Shown here piece after piece: positions 56,129 through 63,258 of a DNA stretch of 64,000 bases (position 1 is its first letter; every line of letters starts with the position of its first letter). The stretch spans positions 1 to 64,000 of the forward strand of contig NZ_JAGSOV010000077.1 of assembly GCF_023898865.1 (NCBI RefSeq), written 5' to 3'. A program made the position numbers and the translations under genes. This stretch comes from Pseudonocardia humida. Lineage in GTDB: Bacteria; Actinomycetota; Actinomycetes; Mycobacteriales; Pseudonocardiaceae. The notes beneath the pieces are model-generated. The model saw only the letters and a program-made list of their open reading frames with translations. It did no database searches and was not told the DNA's origin.

Positions 56129-57396
56129 CCCCGGCGCGCGGCAGGCTGCCCGGCGCCCGGAGCGGACGCGTCGAGGACGGCGAGGTCGAGCTCCGGGGCA
56201 CGCGGGCCGTAGGCGTTGGACCGCGCCGAGCGCCGCTGCACCACCGGCAGCGCGAGGATCGGGCGCAGGAACCGCGGCGGCGCGGCGAGCCGGTTGCGCT
56301 CGCGGGCGCGGGCGAGCGAGCGCTCGGTGCGGACCTGGGCGGCCTGCACCTCCGCGATCGCGGGCACGCGTTGGGCCTCGACGCGGGCGAGGTCGGCGTC
56401 GGCGGGCTCACCGCGGCGCAGCACGGGGACCAGGACGTTCGCCGTACTGACGGCGTCCTGGACCGCCATCAGGATGCCGTTGCCCCCGACCGGGGAGATC
56501 ACGTGCGCGGCGTCGCCGATCAGCAGCAGCCCGGGGCGGTGCCAGCGCGCGACCGCCGCGATGTCCACCGAGAGCAGGCTGGTCTGGGTGAAGTCGGTGA
56601 GCAGGCCGGCCCGGTCGGCCAGCCACGGCACGTGCGTGCGCAGGAAGTCCTGCACGACCCCGACCCCGGCCTGGCGCGCCGCGGCGTAGCCGCCCCTGGG
56701 GATGCCCAGCCCGATCCGCCAGTGGTCGTCGGAGCCGAGCATCCCGACGTAGCGGCCCGGTCCGCAGTAGAGGTCGAGGTCGGCGTCGGGTGGGTCCTGC
56801 GGGCGGCGCGGCAGCCGGAACCAGATCAGGTCGGTGGTGGCGCCCAGGCTGGTGATCGGGATGTCAGCGAGCCTGCGCACCGTCGAGTGGCGCCCGTCGG
56901 CCCCGACGACCAGCGAGGTCGCCAGCTCGCCCTCGCCGCCTCCCCCGGCGCCGCCGTCGCGGTACCGCACACCCCGCACGCGGCCGTCGGGCCCGGTCAG
57001 CAGGCCGATGACCTTGGTGCTCGTCCGCAGCCGGAAGCCCGGGTACTCCCCCGCCCTGCGCACCAGGAGGTCGATCAGCAGCGCCTGCGGCATGATCGCC
57101 ACGTAGTTGAAGCGGGTGGGCAGCCGGGCGTAGCCGGCCGCGGTGATGACGCCGTGCGGGGTGTGGAAGCGGAAGGCGGCGGCCTTGCGGTGCGGCAGCT
57201 CCAGCACCTCGTCGGCCAGGCCCAGCCGGTCGAGCAGCTCCATGGTGTACGGGTGCAGCGAGTCGCCGCGGTACTCGCGCTCGAAGTCCGACCGGGACTC
57301 GAACAGCGTCACCGCGACGCCCGCCCTGGCCAGCAGGTACGCCAGCAGCGCACCGCCGGGTCCGCCGCCGACCACGGCCACCGGCTCGCCGCTCAC
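56125..57396 (-). CDS. FAD-dependent monooxygenase
   Basis: A 423-residue aromatic-hydroxylase-type flavoprotein: VAVVGGGPGGALLAYLLARAG (6-26) binds FAD, DG in VVGADGRHSTVRR and GDAAHVISPVGGNG complete the fold. The C-terminal 60 residues are variable. GTG 57396 overlaps the stop of the small upstream frame as GTGA. The unit is divergent from a MarR gene and a perfect palindrome lies between, so MarR control by an aromatic ligand is plausible. Confidence 0.92.
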   Translation of the reverse strand: MSGEPVAVVGGGPGGALLAYLLARAGVAVTLFESRSDFEREYRGDSLHPYTMELLDRLGLADEVLELPHRKAAAFRFHTPHGVITAAGYARLPTRFNYVAIMPQALLIDLLVRRAGEYPGFRLRTSTKVIGLLTGPDGRVRGVRYRDGGAGGGGEGELATSLVVGADGRHSTVRRLADIPITSLGATTDLIWFRLPRRPQDPPDADLDLYCGPGRYVGMLGSDDHWRIGLGIPRGGYAAARQAGVGVVQDFLRTHVPWLADRAGLLTDFTQTSLLSVDIAAVARWHRPGLLLIGDAAHVISPVGGNGILMAVQDAVSTANVLVPVLRRGEPADADLARVEAQRVPAIAEVQAAQVRTERSLARARERNRLAAPPRFLRPILALPVVQRRSARSNAYGPRAPELDLAVLDASAPGAGQPAARRG

Positions 57397-57703
57397 GCCG
57401 GCTCCTCGACGACCTCGAAGACGGCCATCCCGTCGAGCACCGCTTCGACCTCCTCGATGGGGGCGTCGTCGCCGAACGGGAAGGCGGCCCGCGGCGGGCC
57501 GCTCGCGGCCGCGGCGTACGCGGCCACCACCCGCCGCGCGGGGCGGCCCTGGACGCGGGTCACCCCGATCTCCTCGACGTCGCCGCGGGGTCCCGCCTCG
57601 ATGCCGCCGCGCGGGTGGGCGTCGGCGGCGCGCCGCGCAGCCGCTGCACCATCGCCCGGTTCATCTCCCGGAAGCCGGCCGCGTCCGCGCCACCACTGGT
57701 CAT
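57393..57703 (-). pseudogene. Small frameshifted gene upstream of the monooxygenase
   Basis: ATG 57703 has GGGAGG 7 nt upstream and reads MTSGGADAAGFREMNRAMVQ until a TGA in its frame. Another frame continues from about 57640 to 57393 with HPRGGIEAGPRGDVEEIGV, then FPFGDDAPIEEVEAVLDGMA, ending in a GTGA overlap with the monooxygenase. The frames differ by one base, so a single indel in a GC-rich run (about 57625-57640) would join them to some 103 codons. Family not recognised. Either a sequence error or a real lesion. Confidence 0.6.
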
Positions 57704-57734
57704 CCCGGGACCTCCCTCACCGACCGGCATGCTC

Positions 57735-57749
57735 GCTAGACAGTCTAGC
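57735..57749. promoter_or_regulatory. MarR-type palindrome
   Basis: GCTAGAC-A-GTCTAGC is a perfect 15-bp dyad midway between the MarR gene and the divergent monooxygenase unit. Confidence 0.75.
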
Positions 57750-57762
57750 TACTTTTCCGGAT

Positions 57763-57768
57763 TAGGGT
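57763..57768 (+). promoter_or_regulatory. Leaderless -10 box, MarR gene
   Basis: TAGGGT stands 6 nt before ATG 57775; the palindrome at 57735-57749 covers the -35 area. Confidence 0.65.
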
Positions 57769-57774
57769 GGCGCC

Positions 57775-58254
57775 ATGGCCCTGCCGGAAGCCCCGGACGA
57801 CCCGGATCGCCCGGACGTCGCGAACGCGCTGCGCGTGCTGCTGGCGCAGACCCACGACGTGGAAGACACCCTGGCGCGCCGGCTGGGCCTGGGCGTCAGC
57901 GACGTCATCGCGCTGCAGCACCTGGTCGACCACACCGAGCTCGGCCCGGTCGACCTGGGCCACCTGCTGCGGATCCGCTCCGCCTCGGCGACCGCGCTGG
58001 TCGACCGCCTCCAGTCGGCGGGCCACGTGCGCCGCGTCCGCCACCCCACCGACGGCCGCCGCGTCGTGCTCGCGCTCACCGACAGCGCCCGCACCGAGGC
58101 GGGCGCCGCGCTGGCCCCGATGCTCGGCGCGCTCGGCGCCGTCATCGCCGAGTTCACCCCCGACGAGCAGCGCTCCATCGCCCGGTTCCTGAACCGCGCG
58201 ACCGAGGCCCTGGCCGCGTTCGCCGCCGAACCGCCCCCGCCGCCCGCGCGCTGA
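57775..58254 (+). CDS. MarR family regulator
   Basis: A 159-residue winged-helix repressor: LGLGVSDVIALQHLVDHTELGPVDLGHLLRI, SASATALVDRLQSAGHVRRVRHPTDGRRVVLALT. It likely represses itself and the divergent FAD monooxygenase through the 15-bp palindrome. ATG 57775 is leaderless. The 3' end with its stop codon is duplicated in tandem (58227-58288). Confidence 0.93.
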   Translation: MALPEAPDDPDRPDVANALRVLLAQTHDVEDTLARRLGLGVSDVIALQHLVDHTELGPVDLGHLLRIRSASATALVDRLQSAGHVRRVRHPTDGRRVVLALTDSARTEAGAALAPMLGALGAVIAEFTPDEQRSIARFLNRATEALAAFAAEPPPPPAR

Positions 58255-58288
58255 GCACGAACCGCCCCCGCCGCCCGCGCGCTGAGCA
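58227..58288. repeat. 31-bp tandem duplication over the MarR stop codon
   Basis: Two exact 31-bp copies (58227-58257, 58258-58288) include the Pro-rich end and stop of the MarR gene. The second copy lies outside the frame used, so it is recent and harmless. Confidence 0.92.
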
Positions 58289-58300
58289 CGGCGGGGAGTC

Positions 58301-58315
58301 TGTAGCAGCGCTACA
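58301..58315. promoter_or_regulatory. TetR operator O1
   Basis: TGTAGCAGCGCTACA, a dyad with 6-bp arms, covers the -35 area of the TetR gene at 58338. Two related sites precede the SnoaL gene. Confidence 0.7.
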
Positions 58316-58325
58316 CGGCGGCACG

Positions 58326-58331
58326 TAGGTT
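58326..58331 (+). promoter_or_regulatory. Leaderless -10 box, TetR gene
   Basis: TAGGTT stands 6 nt before ATG 58338. Confidence 0.65.
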
Positions 58332-58337
58332 GGTGCC

Positions 58338-59045
58338 ATGACCCTTCCGCGGGCGAGCGCGCCGGTGCGCGACCGGCTCCTGCTGGCCTGCGCCGAGCTG
58401 CTGGACGACGCGGCCGACCCCGACGTCCCGACGCGGGCCATCTGCGAGCTGGCCGGGGTGCAGGCGCCCTCGCTCTACCATCACTTCGGCAGCAAGCAGG
58501 CGCTGCTCGACGCCGTGGTCAGCCACGGGTTCCGGGAGTTCCTCGCCGCCCGGGCCGCCCGGCCCGGGCCCGACGACCCGATCGCGGCGGTCCGCGACGG
58601 CTGGGACGCCCACGTCCGGTTCGGCGTCGAGCACCCCGCCTTCTACGCCCACATCTACGGCCGCGTGCAGCGCGGGCGGCGCTGCGGCGTGGTGGGCGAG
58701 GTGGAGGCGATGATCCTGCGGACCCTGGAGCCCGCCGCGCGGGCCGGACGGCTCACGGTCCCGGCCACCGCGGCCGCGGCCGACATCCTGGCGGCGAGCA
58801 GCGGCGTCACGCTCGCCCTCATCACGACCGGCGCCGACGAGGTCGACTGGGCGATGTCGGCCCGGGTGCGCGACGCCGTGCTCGCCTCGGTCGCCAGGAC
58901 CGCGCAGCCGGTCCCCCCGACGCCGACGGACGTCGCGGCGGCCGCGACGGCGCTCGCCGCGGCCCTGCCGCAGGCCCCGACCGAACTGGGCCGCCACGAG
59001 ACGGCGCTGCTGCGCGACTGGCTCGACCGCCTCGCCGCCGTATAG
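58338..59045 (+). CDS. TetR family regulator
   Basis: A 235-residue TetR: DNA-binding part at about 10-55 (VPTRAICELAGVQAPSLYHHFGSKQALLDAVV), then a TetR_C-type domain. O1 over its own promoter and two similar sites over the SnoaL promoter 42 bp downstream indicate it controls itself and that gene. The stop codon lies inside operator O2. Confidence 0.92.
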   Translation: MTLPRASAPVRDRLLLACAELLDDAADPDVPTRAICELAGVQAPSLYHHFGSKQALLDAVVSHGFREFLAARAARPGPDDPIAAVRDGWDAHVRFGVEHPAFYAHIYGRVQRGRRCGVVGEVEAMILRTLEPAARAGRLTVPATAAAADILAASSGVTLALITTGADEVDWAMSARVRDAVLASVARTAQPVPPTPTDVAAAATALAAALPQAPTELGRHETALLRDWLDRLAAV

Positions 59046-59078
59046 CGGCACTACACCTTTGACTATAACGCTGCTACA
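59041..59078. promoter_or_regulatory. TetR operators O2 and O3 over the SnoaL promoter
   Basis: TATAGCGGCACTACA (59041-59055) and TATAACGCTGCTACA (59064-59078) are reverse-strand relatives of O1. O3 overlaps the -10 TACATT (59075-59080). Confidence 0.7.
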
Positions 59079-59080
59079 TT
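59075..59080 (+). promoter_or_regulatory. Leaderless -10 box, SnoaL gene
   Basis: TACATT stands 7 nt before ATG 59088. Confidence 0.65.
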
Positions 59081-59087
59081 GCCGAGC

Positions 59088-59450
59088 ATGTCCGCGAACG
59101 CCACCGAGCGCGAGATCCCGCGCACCGACCTGCCCACCGCCGTCGACCGCTACCTCGAGGCCCACAACGCCCGCGACGCCGACACCGCCGTGCCGAGCTT
59201 CACCCCCGACGCCGTGGTCGTCGACGACGGCCGCACCCACACCGGGACGGAGGCGATCCGGGCCTGGGTGGGCCGGTCCTCGACGGAGTGGACCTACACG
59301 AGCACGCCGACCTCGTTCCGCCGCGGCGACGACACCCACTACGCGGTCGTCCAGCACGTCGAGGGCGACTTCCCGGGCGGCACGGTCGACCTGACCTACC
59401 GCTTCACCCTGCGCGACGGCCTGATCAGCCACCTGGTCATCGCGCCGTGA
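59088..59450 (+). CDS. SnoaL-like/NTF2-fold protein
   Basis: A 120-residue alpha+beta barrel of the SnoaL/NTF2 type: DRYLEAHNARDADTAVPSFTPDAVVVDDGRTHTG, IRAWVGRS, GGTVDLTYRFTLRDGLISHLVI. Such folds act as isomerases, hydrolases or ligand binders. ATG 59088 is preferred to the TTG at 59079 because of the leaderless box. Regulated by the upstream TetR through O2 and O3. Confidence 0.9.
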   Translation: MSANATEREIPRTDLPTAVDRYLEAHNARDADTAVPSFTPDAVVVDDGRTHTGTEAIRAWVGRSSTEWTYTSTPTSFRRGDDTHYAVVQHVEGDFPGGTVDLTYRFTLRDGLISHLVIAP

Positions 59451-59489
59451 GCCCGCGGCCGGGGCGGATCGACACGGGTCGAGCGGATC

Positions 59490-61430
59490 TCAGCCGACGG
59501 CGGCCAGGTCGTCGGCGCGGGCGTCGCCGCGGCGCTGGGCCTCGGCGTCCACCCCCAGCATCGGCGCGGCAAGCCACGGCTCGGGGATGCCGAAGCCGTC
59601 GACCAGGGCCCGGGCGTGCGGGCGCACCTCGGCGCACAGCGCGTTGACCGCGGCGACGAGGACCTTCGTCCGGGCGGCCGTCAGGTAGCCGTGCTCGACG
59701 TACCACGCCCGCTCGGCCTCCAGCCGCGACAGCGCGTGCAGCGAGCAGAGGCGGTCGAGCAGCTCGCGCACCGCGGGGTCCTCGACGCGCTCGACGGCCT
59801 CGGCGGAGGCGTCGAGCACGACCCGGTCGACGTGGGCCCGCGCCGCCTGCAGCAGGTGGTCCTGCGCGCCGTTGAACACCGCGAACCGGTCGGCGCCCGG
59901 GGCCAGCGCCCGGCGCATCCGCCGGGCCGCGCCGGCGAGCAGGTGCTCCTCGCGGGCCCGGAACAGCCGCCGCTGGTGGGCGCGCTCGCGCAGGTCGCCG
60001 CGGCTGAGCAGGGTGCGCAGCCCGGTCCGCTCGGCGACGGTGTCGGCGGCCAGCCCGGCGGCGAACCCGGCCTTGCGCAGCGGGTCGAGGCGACCGACGC
60101 GGTGGGCGTGGTCCGAGAGCAGCGTCTTGGCCACCAGCTGCAGCAGGACGGTGTTGTCGCCCTCGAACGTGGTGAACACGTCGGTGTCGGCCTTGAGCTG
60201 GGGCAGCTGGTTCTCCGCCAGGTAGCCGGCCCCGCCGCAGGCCTCCCGGCAGGTCTGGATGGTCGCCGTGGCGTGCCAGGTGGCGATCGCCTTGATCCCG
60301 GCGGCGCGGGTCTCCAGCTCGCGCTGCCCGGCCTCGTCCCGCTCGCCGCCGGGCGCCTGCAGGGCGTGCATCCGCCCGACCAGGTCCTCCTGGGCGAACT
60401 GCATCGCGTAGGTGGTGGCCAGGGCGGGCAGCAGCTTGCGCTGGTGGACGAGGTAGTCCAGCAGCACGACCTCCTCGCCGCTGGTCGGGTCGGTGAACTG
60501 GCGGCGCAGGTCGCCGTAGCGCACGGCGATCGCCAGCGCCTTCTGGGTGGCCGCGCCGGCGCCGCCGGCCACGCTGATCCGCCCGCGCACGAGGGTGCCG
60601 AGCATCGTGAAGAAGCGGCGGGTCGGGTTGTCGATCGGGCTGGAGTAGGTGCCGTCCTCGGCGACGTCGCCGTAGCGGTCGAGCAGGTTCTCCCGCGGCA
60701 CCCGCACGGAGTCGAACACGAGCCGTCCGTTGTCGACGCCGTTGAGCCCGGCCTTGCGCCCGCAGTCGGAGATGGTGACGCCGGGCAGCGCGGCGCCGGA
60801 CGCGTCGCGGATGGGCACGAGCAGGGCGTGCACGCCGTGGCTCTCACCCCGGGTGACCAGCTGGGCGAACACGACGGCCACCCGGCCGTCGCGGGCGGCG
60901 TTGCCGATGTAGTCCTTGCGGGCGGCGGCGTCGGGGGTGTGCACGACGAACTCGCGGGTGTCCGGGTCGTAGGTGGCGGTGGTGCGCAGGTGCTGCACGT
61001 CGGAGCCGTGCCCGGTCTCGGTCATGGCGAAGCAGCCCGGCAGCTCGCCGGTGATGATCCGCTCCAGGTGCCGGGCGTGGTGGCGCTCGGTGCCCAGCGC
61101 CTGCACCGCGCCGCCGAACAGCCCCCACTGCACGCCCGCCTTGACCAGCAGCGACAGGTCGCCGTAGCCGAGCATCTGGAACCCGGTCACCACGGCGCCG
61201 ACGTCGCCGCGCCCGCCGCGGGCGGCGTCGAAGCCGGTCCGGGGGCGTCCACTCTCGGCGATCAGGCGCATGCCGTGGGCGACGCGGTCGCGGTGCTGCT
61301 CGGTGGTCAGGTCGGGGTCGGGCAGCAGGCGCTGCTGGCCCAGCTGCGCGCGGACCTCGTCGCGGACGGCGGACCAGCGCCCGTCCAGGACGCGGCGGAT
61401 CGCGAGCGGGTCGATCTCGGGGGTGGTCAT
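59490..61430 (-). CDS. Acyl-CoA dehydrogenase/oxidase family protein
   Basis: A 646-residue acyl-CoA oxidase-like flavoenzyme for fatty-acid beta-oxidation. FAD-binding region CFAMTETGHGSDVQHLRTTATYD, then RISVAGGAGAATQKALAIAVRY and the catalytic Glu in TFEGDNTVLLQ. Length and the C-terminal ACOX domain favour oxidase over dehydrogenase. ATG 61430 overlaps the upstream TetR stop as ATGA, so regulator and enzyme are cotranscribed. Confidence 0.94.
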   Translation of the reverse strand: MTTPEIDPLAIRRVLDGRWSAVRDEVRAQLGQQRLLPDPDLTTEQHRDRVAHGMRLIAESGRPRTGFDAARGGRGDVGAVVTGFQMLGYGDLSLLVKAGVQWGLFGGAVQALGTERHHARHLERIITGELPGCFAMTETGHGSDVQHLRTTATYDPDTREFVVHTPDAAARKDYIGNAARDGRVAVVFAQLVTRGESHGVHALLVPIRDASGAALPGVTISDCGRKAGLNGVDNGRLVFDSVRVPRENLLDRYGDVAEDGTYSSPIDNPTRRFFTMLGTLVRGRISVAGGAGAATQKALAIAVRYGDLRRQFTDPTSGEEVVLLDYLVHQRKLLPALATTYAMQFAQEDLVGRMHALQAPGGERDEAGQRELETRAAGIKAIATWHATATIQTCREACGGAGYLAENQLPQLKADTDVFTTFEGDNTVLLQLVAKTLLSDHAHRVGRLDPLRKAGFAAGLAADTVAERTGLRTLLSRGDLRERAHQRRLFRAREEHLLAGAARRMRRALAPGADRFAVFNGAQDHLLQAARAHVDRVVLDASAEAVERVEDPAVRELLDRLCSLHALSRLEAERAWYVEHGYLTAARTKVLVAAVNALCAEVRPHARALVDGFGIPEPWLAAPMLGVDAEAQRRGDARADDLAAVG

Positions 61431-62083
61431 GCGGTGACCTCCTTCGGTCGGGGGAGCACGCCGGACAGACCGGCCCAGGCGAGGTCGGTGAGGTGGGCGG
61501 CGAGCTGGTCGCGGGACATGGCGGCGGGGTGGGCGAGCCAGTTGTCGGTGGCGGCGTGCACCAGCCCGACCAGGCCGTGCCCCCAGGGCGCCGCGGCGGT
61601 GGTGTCGCGGCCGTGGGCGGCCAGGTGGGCCGCGATGACGACGGCGGCCTCGGCGCCGATGCGCGAGACGAGGTCGCCCACCGGGTCGCCGCCCCCGCGC
61701 ACCAGGTCGCGCTCGAGCAGCGGCCGGTGCACGACGTAGCGGTAGACCTCGGGGTCGGCCTCGACCAGGCGCAGGTACTCCGCGATCGCGGCGGTGGCCA
61801 TCGCCCGCGAGCCGCCCGCCGGGTCCGCCGCGTCCATGGCCGCGCGGACGTGCCGCACGACGGACTCGGCCACGCGCGCGCAGACCGCGGTGTAGAGGTC
61901 GGCGCGGTCGGCGAAGTGCCGGTAGACGACGGTCTTGCTGGTGCCCGCACCGGCCGCGACGTCGTCCATGCCCGCGCCGGCGCCGTGCTCGCGGACGGCG
62001 GCCAGCGCGGCCTCGACGAGCTCGGCGCGGCGCGCACTGCGATGGGCGTCCCAACGAGTGCTCCGGCGGTCCCGCGTGGTCAT
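61427..62083 (-). CDS. TetR family regulator
   Basis: A 218-residue TetR; HTH at about 20-65 (GMDDVAAGAGTSKTVVYRHFADRADLYTAV). It overlaps the acyl-CoA oxidase gene by 4 bases and so regulates its own operon. TACCGT lies 7 nt before ATG 62083, and a direct repeat TACCCG at 62107-62130 upstream may be the operator. Confidence 0.92.
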   Translation of the reverse strand: MTTRDRRSTRWDAHRSARRAELVEAALAAVREHGAGAGMDDVAAGAGTSKTVVYRHFADRADLYTAVCARVAESVVRHVRAAMDAADPAGGSRAMATAAIAEYLRLVEADPEVYRYVVHRPLLERDLVRGGGDPVGDLVSRIGAEAAVVIAAHLAAHGRDTTAAAPWGHGLVGLVHAATDNWLAHPAAMSRDQLAAHLTDLAWAGLSGVLPRPKEVTA

Positions 62084-62090
62084 GGGACCG

Positions 62091-62096
62091 ACGGTA
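62091..62096 (-). promoter_or_regulatory. Leaderless -10 box, TetR-acyl-CoA oxidase
   Basis: TACCGT stands 7 nt before ATG 62083. Confidence 0.6.
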
Positions 62097-62171
62097 CCGC
62101 GTACTCCGGGTATCGGCTACTGACGGGTAACTTGTCTGGTCGGACAGGCGCCGCTCCCCGTGTCGACCGGC

Positions 62172-62288
62172 TCACTCCTCGGTGTCGGACGCGGGTGCGA
62201 CCACCCCCCGGTCGGTGATCCAGCCGTAGCCGATCAGCAGCCCGACGACGACGATCAGGACCAGGACGACGATGGCGACTGCGGTCAT
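62172..62288 (-). CDS. Tiny single-pass membrane protein
   Basis: A 38-residue frame: a hydrophobic helix (residues 2-22, AVAIVVLVLIVVVGLLIGYG) followed by WITDRGVVAPASDTEE. The composition and clean start-stop make it a credible small protein. ATG 62288 is preceded by CACGAT 6 nt upstream. It diverges from the SDR gene. No function known. Confidence 0.6.
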   Translation of the reverse strand: MTAVAIVVLVLIVVVGLLIGYGWITDRGVVAPASDTEE

Positions 62289-62384
62289 GCCGGCATCGTG
62301 CCCGCCCCGGGTAGATTGCGCGAGATCGGCCTCCGGGCCGGCCGCGGCGCCGGACCCGGCCCGGCGAGCACGGGAGCGGCACCG

Positions 62385-63146
62385 GTGACCCTCGACCTGT
62401 TCGACCTGACCGGCCGCGTCGCCGTGGTCACCGGCGCGCGTCGCGGCATCGGGCTGGCGATCGCCGAGGCGCTGGCCCGGGCCGGGGCCGACGTCATCGC
62501 GGCCAGCGCGGGCCAGGAGCGCGACGGCAGCGAGGTCGAGCGCCGGGTGCGGGCCGCGGGCCGGTCCTTCCGCGGCCACCGGCTCGACCTCGCCGACCGC
62601 GCGGCCGTCACGGCCTTCGCCGCGGAGCTGGCCGACACCCCCGTCGACATCCTGGTCAACAACGCCGGCACCGTGCGGCGCGCCCCCGCCGCCGAGCACT
62701 CCGACGCCGACTTCGACCACGTGCTGGCGGTCGACCTGGCGAGCCAGTTCGTGCTGGCTCGCGAAGTCGGGCGACGGATGCTGGAGCGGGGCTCCGGGAA
62801 GATCATCTTCACCGCGTCGGTGCTGAGCTTCCAGGGCGGGGTCACCATCCCCGGCTACGCGGCGGCGAAATCGGGCGTCGCCGGGCTGACCCGCGCCCTG
62901 GCCAACGAGTGGGCCGGGCGCGGGGTCAACGTCAACGCGATCGTGCCCGGCTACATCACCACCGACAACACCCAGGCCCTGCAGGACGACCCGCAGCGCC
63001 ACGCGGCGATCCTCGACCGCATCCCGGCCGGGCGCTGGGGCCGTCCCGAGGACCTCGCCGGCGTCGCCGTCTTCCTGGCCTCGGCCGCGTCGGACTACGT
63101 GCACGGCGCGCTGGTGCCCGTCGACGGGGGCTGGCTCGGCCGCTGA
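62385..63146 (+). CDS. SDR oxidoreductase (KduD-like)
   Basis: A 253-residue short-chain dehydrogenase starting LFDLTGRVAVVTGARRGIGLAIAEAL, with NNAGT, catalytic Ser in FTASVLSFQGG and YAAAK. The start and overall pattern recall 2-deoxy-D-gluconate 3-dehydrogenases (KduD). GTG 62385 has GGGAG 8 nt upstream; TAGATT at 62313 suggests a leader of about 65 nt. Confidence 0.9.
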   Translation: MTLDLFDLTGRVAVVTGARRGIGLAIAEALARAGADVIAASAGQERDGSEVERRVRAAGRSFRGHRLDLADRAAVTAFAAELADTPVDILVNNAGTVRRAPAAEHSDADFDHVLAVDLASQFVLAREVGRRMLERGSGKIIFTASVLSFQGGVTIPGYAAAKSGVAGLTRALANEWAGRGVNVNAIVPGYITTDNTQALQDDPQRHAAILDRIPAGRWGRPEDLAGVAVFLASAASDYVHGALVPVDGGWLGR

Positions 63147-63258
63147 GCGGGCCGCGCCGGACCGGGTCAGGCCTCGCGCGGGGTGCCCCGGTCGCCCATC
63201 AGCCGGGTCACCTGGTGCGCGGACCCCGGTGGGAGCGTCGCTGCCCCATCCAGTGACC

